From contig JAPLCA010000018.1 in assembly GCA_026392465.1 (NCBI GenBank), positions 36,721 to 100,720 of the forward strand: DNA of 64,000 nucleotides. Direction: 5' to 3'. The translations under genes and the position numbers were made by a program. This stretch comes from Propionibacteriales bacterium (lineage in GTDB: Bacteria > Actinomycetota > Actinomycetes > Propionibacteriales > Nocardioidaceae). Shown one piece after another: positions 43,415-56,401 of the stretch (its first letter is position 1; the number at the start of each line of letters is the position of its first letter). A model generated the notes under the pieces. The model saw nothing but the letters and a program-made list of their open reading frames with translations, was not told where the DNA came from and did no database searches.

Positions 43415-44544
43415 TCTACCTCGACGAGGCGGCGACGACGCCGCTGCGGCGCGACGTGCTGGCCGCCATGGGTCCCTACCTGGGCCCGGCGTTCGGCAAC
43501 CCGTCGAGCCACCACGAGATCGGCGAGGCTGCCCGCGCCGGGCTGGAGCAGGCGCGGGCCGACGCCGCACAGGCTCTGGGCGCGCGACCCGGCGAGGTCA
43601 CGTTCACCTCCGGCGGCACCGAGGCGGCGAACACGGCGGTCAAGGGCATCGCGCTCGCGCAGCCGCGGGGCCGCCACGTCGTCGTGAGCGCCGTCGAGCA
43701 CCCGGCGGTGCTGGAGTCGGCGCGCTGGCTCGGTCGCATCGGCTACGAGGTCACCGAGCTCGGGGTCGACGGCGAGGGTCTCGTCGACCCGGACGCCCTC
43801 GCAGCGGTCCTGCGCGACGACACGACGCTGGTGAGCGTGCAGCACGCCAGCAACGAGGTCGGCACGGTCCAGCCGGTCGCGGCGCTGGCCGAGGTGGCGG
43901 CGCGACGGGGGGTGCCGTTCCACACCGACGCGGTGCAGTCGGCCGCCTGGCCCGACCACGACGGGCTGACGCTCGACGTCGGCGCGCTCGGCGTCCAGGC
44001 GCTCAGCCTCTCCGCGCACAAGCTCGGCGGGCCGAAGGGCGTCGGGCTGCTGTGGGTCCGTCGAGGCGTGCGCGTCGAGCCGCTCGTGCACGGCGGGGGG
44101 CAGCAGGGTGGACGACGCTCCGGCACGGAGGACGTGGCGGGAGCCGTCGGTCTCTCGGCTGCGCTGCGCCTCACGCGCTCGGCCGGCACGTCGGCCGCGG
44201 AGGTGGCTGCTCGGCGCGATCGCTTCGTGGGGGCGGTGCTGCAGTCGGTGCCGGGCTCCGCGCTGACGGGACACCCTGCGCGGCGTCTCCCCGGTCATGC
44301 GTCGTTCGTGCTCCCCGGCCGGTCGGGGGAGTCGGTGCTGCTCGACCTCGAGCGCCGGGGCGTCGTCTGCTCCAGCGGGTCCGCGTGCCACGCGGGCAGC
44401 GACGAGCCGAGCCACGTGCTCATCGCCATGGGGGTGCCGGCGGAGGTGGCGCAGACGGCGGTCCGCTTCACCTTCGGGCGCTCGGTGACCGACGACCAGC
44501 TCGCGGACGCCGCGCAGGCGCTGGCCGAGGTCTGCGCTCCGTGA
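43411..44544 (+). CDS. NifS-like cysteine desulfurase linked to nadABC
   Basis: 377 residues from GTG 43411. PLP lysine in SLSAHKLGGPKGVGLL; active-site Cys in CSSGSACHAGSDEPSHVL; N-terminal YLDEAATTPLRRDVL. It mobilises sulfur from cysteine. The tight coupling with nadA, whose product needs a [4Fe-4S] cluster, suggests it supplies that cluster, as does the nadB-linked NifS of Bacillus. It is paralogous to the iscS gene 58 bases downstream. Confidence 0.92.
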   Translation: MIYLDEAATTPLRRDVLAAMGPYLGPAFGNPSSHHEIGEAARAGLEQARADAAQALGARPGEVTFTSGGTEAANTAVKGIALAQPRGRHVVVSAVEHPAVLESARWLGRIGYEVTELGVDGEGLVDPDALAAVLRDDTTLVSVQHASNEVGTVQPVAALAEVAARRGVPFHTDAVQSAAWPDHDGLTLDVGALGVQALSLSAHKLGGPKGVGLLWVRRGVRVEPLVHGGGQQGGRRSGTEDVAGAVGLSAALRLTRSAGTSAAEVAARRDRFVGAVLQSVPGSALTGHPARRLPGHASFVLPGRSGESVLLDLERRGVVCSSGSACHAGSDEPSHVLIAMGVPAEVAQTAVRFTFGRSVTDDQLADAAQALAEVCAP

Positions 44545-44602
44545 GCGCGTCGTCGCCAGCGCGCGACGACGCGGTGGCGCGTCGGTCTACCCTGGTGGGG
44601 TC

Positions 44603-45817
44603 ATGACCTCCGAGAACAGCGAGCGGGCTCCCGCGGTCTACCTCGACCACGCGGCCACCACGCCGATGCATCCCGAGGCCGCGCAGGTGCTCACCGAGCA
44701 GCTGGCGCGCACGGGCAACGCGTCGAGCCTGCACGCATCGGGACGTGCCGCGCGTCGGGTCGTGGAGGAGTCGCGCGAGGTCATCGCGGAGTGCCTCGGC
44801 GCCCGTCCGTCCGAGGTCGTCTTCACCTCCGGTGGCACCGAGGCGAACAACCTCGCCATCAAGGGCCTGTACTGGGCACGTCGCGACGCCGACCCCGCGC
44901 GTGACCGGGTGCTCTTCAGCTCCATCGAGCACCACGCCCTGCTCGACCCCGTCACCTGGCTGGCTTCGCACGAGGATGCCCGCATCGACACGACGCCCGT
45001 CGACCGTCAGGGACGGGTCGTCGTCGAGCGGCTGCGCGAGCAGATCGAGGCCGATCCCGCGTCCGTCGCCGTCGTGACCACCATGTGGGCCAACAACGAG
45101 ATGGGGACCGTGCAGCCGGTCGACGAGGTCGTCGCCCTGGCGCAGCGGCACGACGTCCCGGTGCACAGCGACGCCGTGCAGGCTGCCGGGTACCTGCCCC
45201 TCGACTTCGCCGCCTCGGGGCTCGACGCGATGACGGTCACCGCCCACAAGCTCGGCGGGCCCGTCGGGGTGGGAGCGCTGCTGGTGCGACGCGAGGTGGC
45301 CCCCGTGCCCCTGGTGCACGGCGGCGGGCAGGAGCGCGACCTGCGCTCCGGAACCGTCGGCGTCGCGCTGATCGCCGCGTTCGCGCGGGCGCTCGAGATC
45401 ACCGTCGAGCGACAGGCGGAGGTCTCGGCGCGGATCGAGCGCCTCCGGCAGCGCCTGGTGACGGGTCTCGTCCAGGCCGTCCCGGACGCCGTGGTCAACG
45501 GCGACCCCGAGCCCGGACCGCACCATCGGCTCCCGAACATCGCCCACGTGACGTTCCCGGGCTGCGAGGGCGACGCGATGCTCATGCTGCTCGACGCGCA
45601 GGGCATCGAGGTGTCCACGGGGTCGGCCTGCCAGGCGGGCGTGCCGCAGCCCAGCCACGTGCTGCTCGCGATGGGCTACGACGACGCTGCCGCGCGCGGC
45701 TCGCTGCGGCTCAGCCTCGGCCACACCACCACCGAGGCCGACGTCGACCGTCTGCTGGCCGCGCTCCCGCAGGTGCACGAGCGCGCCGTCACGGCCTCCC
45801 TCGTCAGGGGACGCTGA
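44603..45817 (+). CDS. iscS: Cysteine desulfurase IscS
   Basis: 404 residues. PLP lysine in [17 protein letters not shown], catalytic Cys in [20 protein letters not shown], and [18 protein letters not shown] at the N-terminus. It shares one base with mnmA (stop TGA/start ATG), so its likely job is to deliver sulfur for tRNA 2-thiouridine. A TACCCT hexamer lies nine bases before the ATG. Two desulfurase genes in a row with different partners suggest division of labour between NAD synthesis and tRNA modification. Confidence 0.93.
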   Translation: MTSENSERAPAVYLDHAATTPMHPEAAQVLTEQLARTGNASSLHASGRAARRVVEESREVIAECLGARPSEVVFTSGGTEANNLAIKGLYWARRDADPARDRVLFSSIEHHALLDPVTWLASHEDARIDTTPVDRQGRVVVERLREQIEADPASVAVVTTMWANNEMGTVQPVDEVVALAQRHDVPVHSDAVQAAGYLPLDFAASGLDAMTVTAHKLGGPVGVGALLVRREVAPVPLVHGGGQERDLRSGTVGVALIAAFARALEITVERQAEVSARIERLRQRLVTGLVQAVPDAVVNGDPEPGPHHRLPNIAHVTFPGCEGDAMLMLLDAQGIEVSTGSACQAGVPQPSHVLLAMGYDDAAARGSLRLSLGHTTTEADVDRLLAALPQVHERAVTASLVRGR

Positions 45818-46938
45818 TGGCACGACTCGTCGCCGCCATGTCGGGCGGTGTCGACTCCGCCGTCGCCGCGGCACGGGCGGTCGAGGCCGGGCACGACGTC
45901 ACCGGGGTGCACCTGGCGCTGAGCCGCAACCCGCGCTCCTACCGCTCCGGTGCCCGGGGCTGCTGCTCCATCGAGGACGCCGGCGACGCCCGTCGGGCCG
46001 CCGACGTGCTCGGCATCCCGTTCTACGTGTGGGACATGAGCACCGAGTTCGCCGACGAGGTGGTCGACGACTTCGTCGCCGAGTACGCCGCCGGCCGCAC
46101 GCCCAACCCGTGCCTGCGCTGCAACGAGAAGATCAAGTTCGCCGCCGTCCTCGACCGCGCGCTCGCGCTGGGCTTCGACGGCGTCGTGACCGGCCACTAC
46201 GCCCGTCTGGTGACCGCCGCCGGCAGCCCCTCGTCCGAGCACACCGCTGAGCTCCACCGCGCACAGGACGCGGGGAAGGACCAGAGCTACGTGCTCGGCG
46301 TGCTCACCCAGGAGCAGCTGCGGCACTCGCACTTCCCGCTCGGCGACTCGGTCAAGTCCGACGTGCGCGCCGAGGCCGCCCGGCGGGGCCTGCAGGTGGC
46401 CACCAAGCCCGACAGCCACGACATCTGCTTCGTCGCGGACGGCGACAACGCCGGCTGGCTGGCGGAGCGCCTCGGCCCTCGCCCCGGGACGATCGTGGAC
46501 GAGGACGGGGCCGTCCTGCGCGAGCACGACGGCGCGTACGCGTACACGATCGGTCAGCGTCGCGGCCTCCGGCTGGGTGTCCCGGCCGACGACGGCAAGC
46601 CGCGGTTCGTGCTCGACATCGAGCCGGTGTCGGGCACGGTGACCGTGGGTCCGCGCGAGCACCTCCTCGTCGACGCGTTGGAGGCTCGGCGGCCCCTGTG
46701 GTGCGGCACGGCCCCGAGCGACCCGCTCGAGTGCACCGTGCAGCTGCGTGCCCACGGTGCCGAGCACCGAGCACGCGTCGAGGTCGAGGGCGACCTGGTC
46801 CGGGTGCGGCTGCACGACCCCGCCGAGGGCATCGCCCCGGGGCAGGCCGTGGTCGTGTACGTCGGCACCCGCGTGGTCGGCTCGGCGACCATCACCGCCA
46901 CGGCGCGTGTCGAGGTCGGCGCCGGGGACGGCCGGTGA
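45817..46938 (+). CDS. mnmA: tRNA-specific 2-thiouridylase
   Basis: 373 residues from ATG 45817. ATP pyrophosphatase motif SGGVDS at 9-14, and the catalytic cysteine pair Cys99 ([14 protein letters not shown]) and Cys204 ([11 protein letters not shown]). It installs the 2-thio group on U34 of Lys, Glu and Gln tRNAs, taking sulfur from IscS encoded immediately upstream. Complete and family-sized. Confidence 0.97.
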   Translation: MARLVAAMSGGVDSAVAAARAVEAGHDVTGVHLALSRNPRSYRSGARGCCSIEDAGDARRAADVLGIPFYVWDMSTEFADEVVDDFVAEYAAGRTPNPCLRCNEKIKFAAVLDRALALGFDGVVTGHYARLVTAAGSPSSEHTAELHRAQDAGKDQSYVLGVLTQEQLRHSHFPLGDSVKSDVRAEAARRGLQVATKPDSHDICFVADGDNAGWLAERLGPRPGTIVDEDGAVLREHDGAYAYTIGQRRGLRLGVPADDGKPRFVLDIEPVSGTVTVGPREHLLVDALEARRPLWCGTAPSDPLECTVQLRAHGAEHRARVEVEGDLVRVRLHDPAEGIAPGQAVVVYVGTRVVGSATITATARVEVGAGDGR

Positions 46939-47900
46939 GGGCGACCGGGATCGGCTCCCTTCCCGGCGAGGACTACGCCGAGAGCGCGGCGATGGTGCTC
47001 GGGACCCTCGACGACCTCGTGTTCGTCCCCGAGCTGCCGGCGCGGGGCGTGGCCGCCCAGATGGTCGGCAGGTCGCTCGCCGTGCTCGACGGGCTGGGCG
47101 CGGACCTGCAGCCCGCCGGGTGGCGCCTGCTCGACGCGTCGGGGGTCGACCACCGACGCGCACGCTCCCTGCTCTCCCAGGACCTCGACGTCCTGGAGGA
47201 GATCGCCCAGGACCGCGAGGGCACCGTCAAGCAGCAGCTGGCCGGCCCCTGGACGTTGGCGGCCACCGTCGAGCTCCAGCGTGGCGAGAAGGTCCTGGCG
47301 GACCACGGGGCGCGACGCGACCTCGCCCACGCGCTCGCGTCCGGAGCGGCCGACCACGTGGCGTCGCTGCGTCGTCGGTTCCCGCGCTCGCCCCTCGTGC
47401 TGCAGGTCGACGAACCGGCTCTGCCCGCCGTGCTGGCGGCGCGGGTCCCGACCTCGTCGGGGTTCGGGCGCTACCGCACCATCGACCTCCCCGAGGCCGA
47501 CGCGCTGCTGCGGGTCGTCGTCGACGCCGTCCGCGAGGCCGGCGCGACGCCCGTGGTGCACTGCTGCGCGCCCGACGTGCCGGTCTCGCTGCTGCGCGGC
47601 GTCGGGTTCGACGCGATCGCCTTCGACCTCGGCCTCGTCGAGGCGGCCGACGCTCTGGACGCGTGGGCCGAGGCGTTCGAGGCGGGTACGGACCTCTGGG
47701 TCGGGGCGCTGCCGTCGAGCGACGTCGCGCTCGACCCCGCCGCCGCGCGGCGTCGGATCGAGGCCTGGACCGGCCGTCTCGGGTTCGGCGAGGACGCCTG
47801 GCACGACCGCGTCGTGGTCACGCCGGCGTGCGGTCTCGCCGGCGCCTCTCCCGCCTTCGCCCGCCGCGTGCTGGCGGAGGCCGTGGGACTGGCCCGCTGA
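46935..47900 (+). CDS. MetE-like (cobalamin-independent methionine synthase C-terminal domain) protein
   Basis: 321 residues from GTG 46935, four bases inside mnmA. The sequence covers only the C-terminal barrel of Met[36 protein letters not shown] and [11 protein letters not shown], with His, Cys and Cys available as zinc ligands. Short proteins of this kind occur in actinobacteria and archaea and may use a methyl donor other than triglutamyl-folate. The link to the upstream tRNA-thiolation genes by translational coupling is notable. Annotated elsewhere as methionine synthase; activity uncertain. Confidence 0.8.
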   Translation: MRATGIGSLPGEDYAESAAMVLGTLDDLVFVPELPARGVAAQMVGRSLAVLDGLGADLQPAGWRLLDASGVDHRRARSLLSQDLDVLEEIAQDREGTVKQQLAGPWTLAATVELQRGEKVLADHGARRDLAHALASGAADHVASLRRRFPRSPLVLQVDEPALPAVLAARVPTSSGFGRYRTIDLPEADALLRVVVDAVREAGATPVVHCCAPDVPVSLLRGVGFDAIAFDLGLVEAADALDAWAEAFEAGTDLWVGALPSSDVALDPAAARRRIEAWTGRLGFGEDAWHDRVVVTPACGLAGASPAFARRVLAEAVGLAR

Positions 47901-50594
<2,694 letters not shown>

Positions 50595-50852
50595 GTCCGA
50601 GCAGTCCGGGGCGTCGTGACCTTGCTGGTGCGCTGCCTGCGCGGGTCTGTGGTTGCTGGTGCGCTGCCTGCGGGGGTCTCGTCGTGCTGGTGCGCTGCTT
50701 CGGCTGGCGCCGTGTCTGGTCTCCGAAAGGGCCTCGACCGGCACCGGGTCCGGGGGTGGCTTCGGGTCTCGGGGTCTGGTCTGGGCCCTCGGGTGACGCA
50801 GGATTCTTCCTTTGCGCGTGCTCGGCGCAAGATTCTGCGTTCTCGTGTTCGG

Positions 50853-50902
50853 GCGGTGGATCTGCCACCTTCTGGGGGCTGTTCAGGTGGCAGATCCACC
50901 GC
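50853..50902. repeat. 18-bp perfect hairpin, module B
   Basis: GCGGTGGATCTGCCACCT (50853-50870) and its exact complement (50885-50902), with a 14-base loop. Nearly the same hairpin is found at 63655-63704. Confidence 0.9.
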
Positions 50903-50919
50903 CGGTGGGGGCGAGCGCG

Positions 50920-50969
50920 GAAGGATTCTTCCTTCTCGTGGAGCGTTCCACGAGAAGGAAGCATCCTTC
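50920..50969. repeat. 23-bp hairpin, module C
   Basis: Arms 50920-50942 and 50947-50969 pair over 23 positions with one mismatch and a GCGT loop. Each arm contains a smaller palindrome (GAAGGA-TTCT-TCCTTC), so a three-hairpin alternative fold is possible. Followed by GTCTCCCCAACGCAAAGGGC, which is also conserved in the second copy. Confidence 0.9.
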
Positions 50970-51170
50970 GTCTCCCCAACGCAAAGGGCACCCAAGATGC
51001 TGCATTTCCGCGTTCGAGTCCCAGCGCACGAACGCAGAATCTTGCGTCCCACGCGGGCCACAGCCCGAGACCCCAGACCAGCGCGCCTGCCACCCGCCCG
51101 GTCGAGGCCCTTTCGGAGACCACCCCAGCGAAAGCCGAAGCAGCGCACCAGCAACCACAGACCCCCTTCG

Positions 51171-51330
51171 GCAGCGCACCAGCACGACGAGTCCACCTGC
51201 GGCAGCGCACCAGCAGGACGAGACCCCCTGCGACAGCGCACCAGCACGACGAGTCCACCTGCGGCAGCGCACCAGCACGACGAGTCCACCTGCGGCAGCG
51301 CACCAGCAGGACGAGACCCCCGCAGCCGGC
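51171..51330. repeat. 31-bp tandem repeats
   Basis: Units begin at 51171, 51202, 51233, 51264 and 51295 (period 31) with a partial unit after; the core is GCAGCGCACCAGCACGACGA. Units alternate between GTCCACCTGCG and GACCCCCTGCG endings. They are directly adjacent, with no spacers, so this is not CRISPR. They end 22 bases before the ppk2 stop codon. Confidence 0.9.
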
Positions 51331-51352
51331 GCACCAGCAGGGCGAGACGCCC

Positions 51353-52249
51353 TCAGTCGACGTCGGCGGAGTCGGGGTCGAACAGGTCGGCGGCGGCGCC
51401 GACGACGAGGGGGTCGGGGGTGCGGACGACGTCGTGGTCCTTGCCGGGGTAGTCGAAGCGGTGCAGCACGTGACGCATGGCCTCGAGGCGGGCGCGCTTC
51501 TTGTCGTTGCTCTTCACGACGGTCCAGGGGGAGTGCTTGGTGTCCGTCCGGCGGAACATGGCCTCCTTGGCGTCGGTGTAGGCGTCCCACTTGTCGAGGG
51601 AGGCGAGGTCCATCGGGGAGAGCTTCCACTGACGGACGGGGTCGATCTGCCGGATGGTGAACCGGGTGAGCTGCTCGGCCCGCGACACGGAGAACCAGAA
51701 CTTCACGACGTGGATGCCGTCGTTGACGAGCATCTTCTCGAACGCCGGGGCCTGCTTGAGGAACTCGGTGTACTGCTCGGGCGTGCAGAAGCCCATCACC
51801 CGCTCGACCCCGGCGCGGTTGTACCAGGAGCGGTCGAAGAAGGTGATCTCGCCCGACGTCGGGAGGTGGTAGACGTAGCGCTGGAAGTACCACTGGCCCT
51901 GCTCGCGGTCGGTCGGCTTCACCAGCGCGACGACGCGAGCGCCGCGCGGGTTCAGGTGCTCCGTGAAGCGCTTGATGGTGCCGCCCTTGCCGGCCGCGTC
52001 GCGCCCCTCGAACAGCAGCACCAGACGCTGCCCGGAGTCCTTGACCCAGCTCTGCAGCTTGATCAGCTCGATCTGCAGCAGACGCTTCTCCAGCTCGTAC
52101 GTGTCCCGGTCGAGCCGCTCGGCGTACGGGTAGCCCTCGCGCCACGTGTCCACGGCGAGGCCGCGGGCGTCGAGGAGCACGGGGTCGTCGTCGTCGGAGT
52201 CGTCGACGGAGTAGGCGGACAGCTGCATCGCGCTGTGGGTCTCGAGCAC
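51353..52249 (-). CDS. ppk2: Polyphosphate kinase 2
   Basis: 298 residues from GTG 52249-52247; an in-frame ATG at 52228 is an alternative, and neither has a clear ribosome site. PPK2 signature: Walker [10 protein letters not shown] at 82-90, [39 protein letters not shown] and [17 protein letters not shown]. It transfers phosphate between polyphosphate and nucleoside mono- or diphosphates. An acidic N-terminal stretch (DDSDDDDP) precedes the core. The gene's 3' end abuts the 31-bp repeat array. Divergent from gatC. Confidence 0.95.
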   Translation of the reverse strand: MLETHSAMQLSAYSVDDSDDDDPVLLDARGLAVDTWREGYPYAERLDRDTYELEKRLLQIELIKLQSWVKDSGQRLVLLFEGRDAAGKGGTIKRFTEHLNPRGARVVALVKPTDREQGQWYFQRYVYHLPTSGEITFFDRSWYNRAGVERVMGFCTPEQYTEFLKQAPAFEKMLVNDGIHVVKFWFSVSRAEQLTRFTIRQIDPVRQWKLSPMDLASLDKWDAYTDAKEAMFRRTDTKHSPWTVVKSNDKKRARLEAMRHVLHRFDYPGKDHDVVRTPDPLVVGAAADLFDPDSADVD

Positions 52250-52337
52250 GACGCGGAGCGTAGGGGACGCCGGTGAACGTGAGGTGACGCCTCACTACGA
52301 TGGGTCGGTACCCGCACCCCAGCCCCAAGGGAGACGC

Positions 52338-52637
52338 ATGTCGTCGGCCATCTCGCGTGAGGACGTCGCCCACCTGGCGAGCCTCGCGCGCATCTCGCTC
52401 AGCGAGGACGAGCTCGATCGGCTGGGCGCCGAGCTGCCCGCCATCCTCGACCACGTCGCCGCGGTCCAGGAGGCCGCGAGCGCCGACGTGCCCGCCATGA
52501 GCCACCCCGTGCCGATTGACAACGTCTTCCGCGACGACGTCGTCCGTCCGGGTCTCACACCCGACGAGGCCCTCGCGGGCGCGCCGGCCAGCGAGGAGCA
52601 GCGCTTCCTCGTGCCGCAGATCCTGGGGGAGGACTGA
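52338..52637 (+). CDS. gatC: Asp/Glu-tRNA amidotransferase subunit C
   Basis: 99 residues from ATG 52338, with AAGGGAG upstream. [40 protein letters not shown] and [11 protein letters not shown] are the family blocks. It bridges GatA and GatB in the enzyme that amidates misacylated Glu-tRNA(Gln) or Asp-tRNA(Asn). First gene of gatCAB, one base before gatA. Confidence 0.96.
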   Translation: MSSAISREDVAHLASLARISLSEDELDRLGAELPAILDHVAAVQEAASADVPAMSHPVPIDNVFRDDVVRPGLTPDEALAGAPASEEQRFLVPQILGED

Positions 52638-52638
52638 C

Positions 52639-54132
52639 ATGAGCGACCCCGTCCGCCTGAAGGCCGCCGAGATCGCCGAGGCGCTCGGCGACGGCAGCCT
52701 GACGTCCGTCGACGTCACGCAGGCCCACCTCGACCGGATCGCCGACGTCGACGACCGGCTCGGCGCGTTCCTGCACGTCGACCCCGAGGGGGCGCTGGCC
52801 ACCGCAGCCGACGTCGACGCGCGCCGCGCCGCCGGCGAGACGCTCCCGACGCTGGCCGGCGTGCCGGTGGCCGTGAAGGACCTCATCAACACGGTCGGCC
52901 AGCCCACGACCGCCGGCTCGCGGATCCTCGAGGGCTGGGTGCCCCCGTACGACGCCACCGTCGTCACGCGTCTGCGCGCCGCCGGGCTGCCGATCCTCGG
53001 CAAGACCAACCTCGACGAGTTCGCGATGGGCTCGTCGAACGAGCACTCGGCCTACAAGCCCGCCCGCAACCCGTGGGACACCGAGCGCATCCCCGGCGGC
53101 TCGAGCGGTGGGTCGGCCGCCGCCGTCGCCGGCTACGAGGCACCGCTGGCGCTGGGCACCGACACGGGCGGCTCGATCCGTCAGCCCGGTGCCATGACCG
53201 GCATCGTCGGCGTCAAGCCGACGTACGGCGGGGTCTCCCGGTACGGCGTCATCGCCATGGCGAGCAGCCTCGACCAGGTCGGTCCGATGGCCCGCTCCGT
53301 GCTCGACGCCGCCCTCCTGCACGAGGTGCTCGCCGGTCACGACCCGAGGGACTCCACCAGCCTGGACGCCCCGGTGCCGTCGGTCGTCGACGCCGCACGC
53401 CGCGGCGACGTCACGGGACTGCGGGTCGGCGTCGTCAAGGAGCTGGGCGGCGAGGGCTTCCAGCCCGGCGTCCAGCAGCGCTTCGACGAGACGGTCGAGC
53501 TGCTCGCGCAAGCGGGCGCCGAGGTCGTCGAGGTCTCGTGCCCGAGCTTCGAGCACGGCATCGCCGCCTACTACCTCGTCATGCCGAGCGAGGTGTCGAG
53601 CAACCTGGCCCGCTTCGACGCGATGCGCTACGGCCTGCGGGTCACGCCCGACGGCCCGCCCGCGAGCGCCGAGCAGGTCATGGCCGCCAGCCGTGATGCC
53701 GGCTTCGGCGACGAGGTCAAGCGACGCATCATCCTGGGCACCTACGCGCTGTCGAGCGGCTACTACGACGCCTACTACGGCTCGGCCCAGAAGGTGCGCA
53801 CCCTGGTCGCACGTGACTTCGCGGCGGCCTTCGAGCAGGTCGACGTGCTCGTCTCGCCCACCACGCCCACCACGGCCTGGCGGCTGGGGGAGAAGAGCGA
53901 CGACCCCCTCGCGATGTACCTCGAGGACGTCGCGACCATCCCCGCCAACCTGGCCGGCGTGCCGGGGCTGAGCCTGCCGGTCGGCCTCGCGAGCGACACC
54001 GGGCTGCCCGTGGGCGTGCAGGTGCTCGCGCCAGCGCTCGCCGACGACCGTCTCTACAACGTCGGCGCGGCCCTCGAGCGGCTCGTCGACGCACCCGTCC
54101 TCGCCGACATCGACGCAGGAGCCGCCCGATGA
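52639..54132 (+). CDS. gatA: Asp/Glu-tRNA amidotransferase subunit A
   Basis: 497 residues. Amidase-signature catalytic triad Lys80 ([10 protein letters not shown]), cis-Ser155 (GGSSGGSA) and nucleophile Ser179 ([11 protein letters not shown]), with the family spacing. It releases ammonia from glutamine for transfer to GatB. It overlaps gatB by four bases. Confidence 0.97.
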   Translation: MSDPVRLKAAEIAEALGDGSLTSVDVTQAHLDRIADVDDRLGAFLHVDPEGALATAADVDARRAAGETLPTLAGVPVAVKDLINTVGQPTTAGSRILEGWVPPYDATVVTRLRAAGLPILGKTNLDEFAMGSSNEHSAYKPARNPWDTERIPGGSSGGSAAAVAGYEAPLALGTDTGGSIRQPGAMTGIVGVKPTYGGVSRYGVIAMASSLDQVGPMARSVLDAALLHEVLAGHDPRDSTSLDAPVPSVVDAARRGDVTGLRVGVVKELGGEGFQPGVQQRFDETVELLAQAGAEVVEVSCPSFEHGIAAYYLVMPSEVSSNLARFDAMRYGLRVTPDGPPASAEQVMAASRDAGFGDEVKRRIILGTYALSSGYYDAYYGSAQKVRTLVARDFAAAFEQVDVLVSPTTPTTAWRLGEKSDDPLAMYLEDVATIPANLAGVPGLSLPVGLASDTGLPVGVQVLAPALADDRLYNVGAALERLVDAPVLADIDAGAAR

Positions 54133-55637
54133 GCACGCAGACCAGCACGCCCGCCCTCGTCCCGTTCGAGCGGGCGATCGAGCGGTACGACCCCGTGCTC
54201 GGGCTCGAGGTCCACGTCGAGCTCAGCACCGCCACGAAGATGTTCTGCGGCTGTGCCACGGCATTCGGGGCCGAGCCGAACACCCAGGTGTGCCCGGTGT
54301 GCCTCGGTCTGCCCGGTGCCCTGCCCGTCGTGAACGCGAAGGCCGTCGAGTCGGCCATCCGCATCGGTCTCGCGCTCAACTGCGAGATCGCCGAGTGGTG
54401 CCGGTTCGCGCGGAAGAACTACTTCTACCCGGACATGCCGAAGAACTTCCAGACGTCGCAGTACGACGAGCCGATCGCGTTCGACGGCTACGTCGACCTC
54501 GACGTCGAGGGTGAGACCTTCCGCATCGAGGTCGAGCGCGCGCACATGGAGGAGGACACCGGCAAGTCGCTGCACGTCGGTGGCGCGACTGGTCGCATCC
54601 ACGGTGCCGACCACTCGCTGCTCGACTACAACCGGGCCGGGATCCCGCTCATCGAGATCGTCACGCGCACGATCGAGGTGCCGGCCGAGAAGGCCCCGGC
54701 CGTCGCGCGCGCCTACGTCCAGCACCTGCGCGACCTCATGGTGGCGCTCGACGTCTCCGACGCCCGGATGGACCAGGGCTCGCTGCGCGCCGACGTCAAC
54801 CTGTCGCTCAAGCCGAAGGGCTCCGCGACCCTCGGCACCCGCAGCGAGACCAAGAACGTCAACTCCTTCCGCTCGGTCGAGCGGGCCGTGCGCTTCGAGG
54901 TCTCGCGGCACGCGGGCGTGCTCGACGCCGGCCAGAGCATCCTGCAGGAGACCCGGAACTTCCACGAGGCCGACGGCTCGACCTCGCCGGGACGTCCGAA
55001 GTCCGACGCGGACGACTACCGCTACTTCCCCGAGCCCGACCTCGCGCCGGTGTCGCCGTCGCGGGAGTGGGTCGAGGAGCTGCGCGGCACCCTCCCGGAG
55101 CCGCCGGCGGAGCGTCGCAAGCGGCTGCAGTCCGAGTGGGGCTTCTCCGACCTCGACATGCGCGACACCGTGGGCGCGGGGGCGCTGGAGCTCGTGGTCG
55201 CCACGGTGGCCGCCGGCGCCACGCCGGCGGCGGCGAAGAAGTGGTGGCTGGGTGAGCTGGCCCGGCGCGCCAACGAGGCGGGTGTGGGTCTGGACGAGCT
55301 GGGCGTCACGCCCGAGCAGGTCGCGGGGGTGCAGGCGCTCATCGACGAGGGCCGCGTCAACGACAAGCTTGCCCGGCAGGTGCTCGAGGGCGTCCTGGCG
55401 GGGGAGGGCTCGCCCGAGGAGGTCGTGACCGCCCGCGGGCTGGAGGTCGTCTCCGACGACGGTGCCCTCGGCGCGGCGGTCGACGCCGCCATCGCCGCCA
55501 ACCCCGACGTCGCGCAGAAGATCCGCGACGGCAAGGTGCAGGCCGCCGGTGCGCTCATCGGCGCCGTGATGAAGGAGATGCGCGGCCAGGCCGACGCCGG
55601 CCGGGTGCGCGAGCTGATCCTCGAGAAGCTCGCCTGA
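54129..55637 (+). CDS. gatB: Asp/Glu-tRNA amidotransferase subunit B
   Basis: 502 residues. [18 protein letters not shown] with the zinc cysteines ([15 protein letters not shown]), [40 protein letters not shown] and [16 protein letters not shown] are hallmarks of the kinase domain. The C-terminal YqeY-like tail ends [20 protein letters not shown]. It activates the acyl group with ATP and transfers ammonia. Terminal gene of gatCAB; the SanA-like gene follows after seven bases. Confidence 0.97.
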   Translation: MSTQTSTPALVPFERAIERYDPVLGLEVHVELSTATKMFCGCATAFGAEPNTQVCPVCLGLPGALPVVNAKAVESAIRIGLALNCEIAEWCRFARKNYFYPDMPKNFQTSQYDEPIAFDGYVDLDVEGETFRIEVERAHMEEDTGKSLHVGGATGRIHGADHSLLDYNRAGIPLIEIVTRTIEVPAEKAPAVARAYVQHLRDLMVALDVSDARMDQGSLRADVNLSLKPKGSATLGTRSETKNVNSFRSVERAVRFEVSRHAGVLDAGQSILQETRNFHEADGSTSPGRPKSDADDYRYFPEPDLAPVSPSREWVEELRGTLPEPPAERRKRLQSEWGFSDLDMRDTVGAGALELVVATVAAGATPAAAKKWWLGELARRANEAGVGLDELGVTPEQVAGVQALIDEGRVNDKLARQVLEGVLAGEGSPEEVVTARGLEVVSDDGALGAAVDAAIAANPDVAQKIRDGKVQAAGALIGAVMKEMRGQADAGRVRELILEKLA

Positions 55638-55644
55638 GGGCCCC

Positions 55645-56337
55645 GTGACGACGCACGAGGGCGAGGACGTCGGCCGACGTCCCAGGTCGTGGTCACGGCT
55701 CCTGCTGACGGCCGCCGTCGCCCTCGCCGTCCTCGTGGTCGTGCTGGTCGTCGTCGCGAACCTGCTGGTCGTGGGCCGCGCCTCGGATCGGATGACGCGC
55801 GAGGTCGACGACCTCGACGCGGCCCAGGTCGCCATCGTGCCGGGGGCGGGTGTCTACCCCGACGGTTCCCTGGGACGTCCCGTCGAGCAGCGTGTGCGCG
55901 CCGCCGTGGAGCTCTACGACCGGGGACTCGTCGAGAAGATCCTGCTGTCGGGCGACAACGGCACCCCGACCTACAACGAGCCCGACGCCATGCGCGACGC
56001 GGTGCTCGAGGCCGGCGTGCCCGCCTCCGACGTGTTCACCGACTACGCCGGGTTCAGCACGTGGCACACGATGCGACGGGCCCGCGACGTCTTCGAGGCC
56101 GACACCGCGATCGTCGTCACCCAGGGCGTCTACGCGGCCCGCACGGTCGACCTCGGCGTCGCGGCCGGGCTCGACGTCCGGGGCTACGTGGTCAGCGAGG
56201 GCGGCCGGCGCTCGCGCGAGTGGCTCGCCCGCGTGCGTGGGCTCGGCGAGGCCACGTTCCGCCCGCGGGTCACGCCCGGGCCGACGATCCCGATCACCGG
56301 CGACGGTCGCACGTCGTGGGCGGACGACCCAGCCTGA
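55645..56337 (+). CDS. SanA/YdcF-like DUF218 membrane protein
   Basis: 230 residues from GTG 55645. One N-terminal membrane helix (about 18-43, LLLTAAVALAVLVVVLVVVA), then a DUF218 domain: AQVAIVPGAGVYPDGSLGRP, RVRAAVELYDRGLVEKILLS, NEPDAMRDAVLEAGVPASDV, STWHTMRRARDVF. SanA-type proteins affect envelope permeability and vancomycin tolerance in enterobacteria; the biochemical role is unsettled. The stop codon lies within a 13-bp tandem repeat. Confidence 0.88.
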   Translation: MTTHEGEDVGRRPRSWSRLLLTAAVALAVLVVVLVVVANLLVVGRASDRMTREVDDLDAAQVAIVPGAGVYPDGSLGRPVEQRVRAAVELYDRGLVEKILLSGDNGTPTYNEPDAMRDAVLEAGVPASDVFTDYAGFSTWHTMRRARDVFEADTAIVVTQGVYAARTVDLGVAAGLDVRGYVVSEGGRRSREWLARVRGLGEATFRPRVTPGPTIPITGDGRTSWADDPA

Positions 56338-56387
56338 CGACCCAGCCTGACGACCCGGCCTGACGATCTGGCCTGACGAACCGGTCC
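56323..56387 (+). repeat. Five 13-bp tandem repeats over the stop codon
   Basis: GACGACCCAGCCT is repeated at 56323, 56336, 56349, 56362 and 56375, decaying from left to right (CCGGCCT, TCTGGCCT, ACCGGTCC). Each of the first four unit junctions forms TGA, and since 13 is not a multiple of three the stops fall in different frames. Confidence 0.9.
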
Positions 56388-56401
56388 GACGTCCGCCGGT
56401 C

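Larger units (their letters stand above)
50595..51352. repeat. Non-coding block of nested inverted and tandem repeats, copy 1
   Basis: No credible gene in 758 bases; open frames on both strands are repetitive Arg/Ala/Pro strings. The block is an imperfect large inverted repeat: CTCCGAAAGGGCCTCGACCGG at 50721-50741 recurs inverted at 51098-51118, GCAAGATTCTGCGT at 50827 recurs inverted at 51032, and GCTGGTGCGCTGC units on the left recur inverted as GCAGCGCACCAGC on the right. Two long hairpins lie in the middle and 31-bp tandem repeats at the right end. Shared modules occur again at 63474-63850. Origin and role unknown. Confidence 0.85.

Noticed and set aside
51171..51330. CRISPR array
   Set aside because: Units are directly adjacent with period 31 and no unique spacers, and no cas gene is in the window.
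50600..51340. Protein-coding genes in the repeat block
   Set aside because: Open frames exist on both strands but are mirror images of the repeats, lack starts with ribosome sites and show no codon-position bias.
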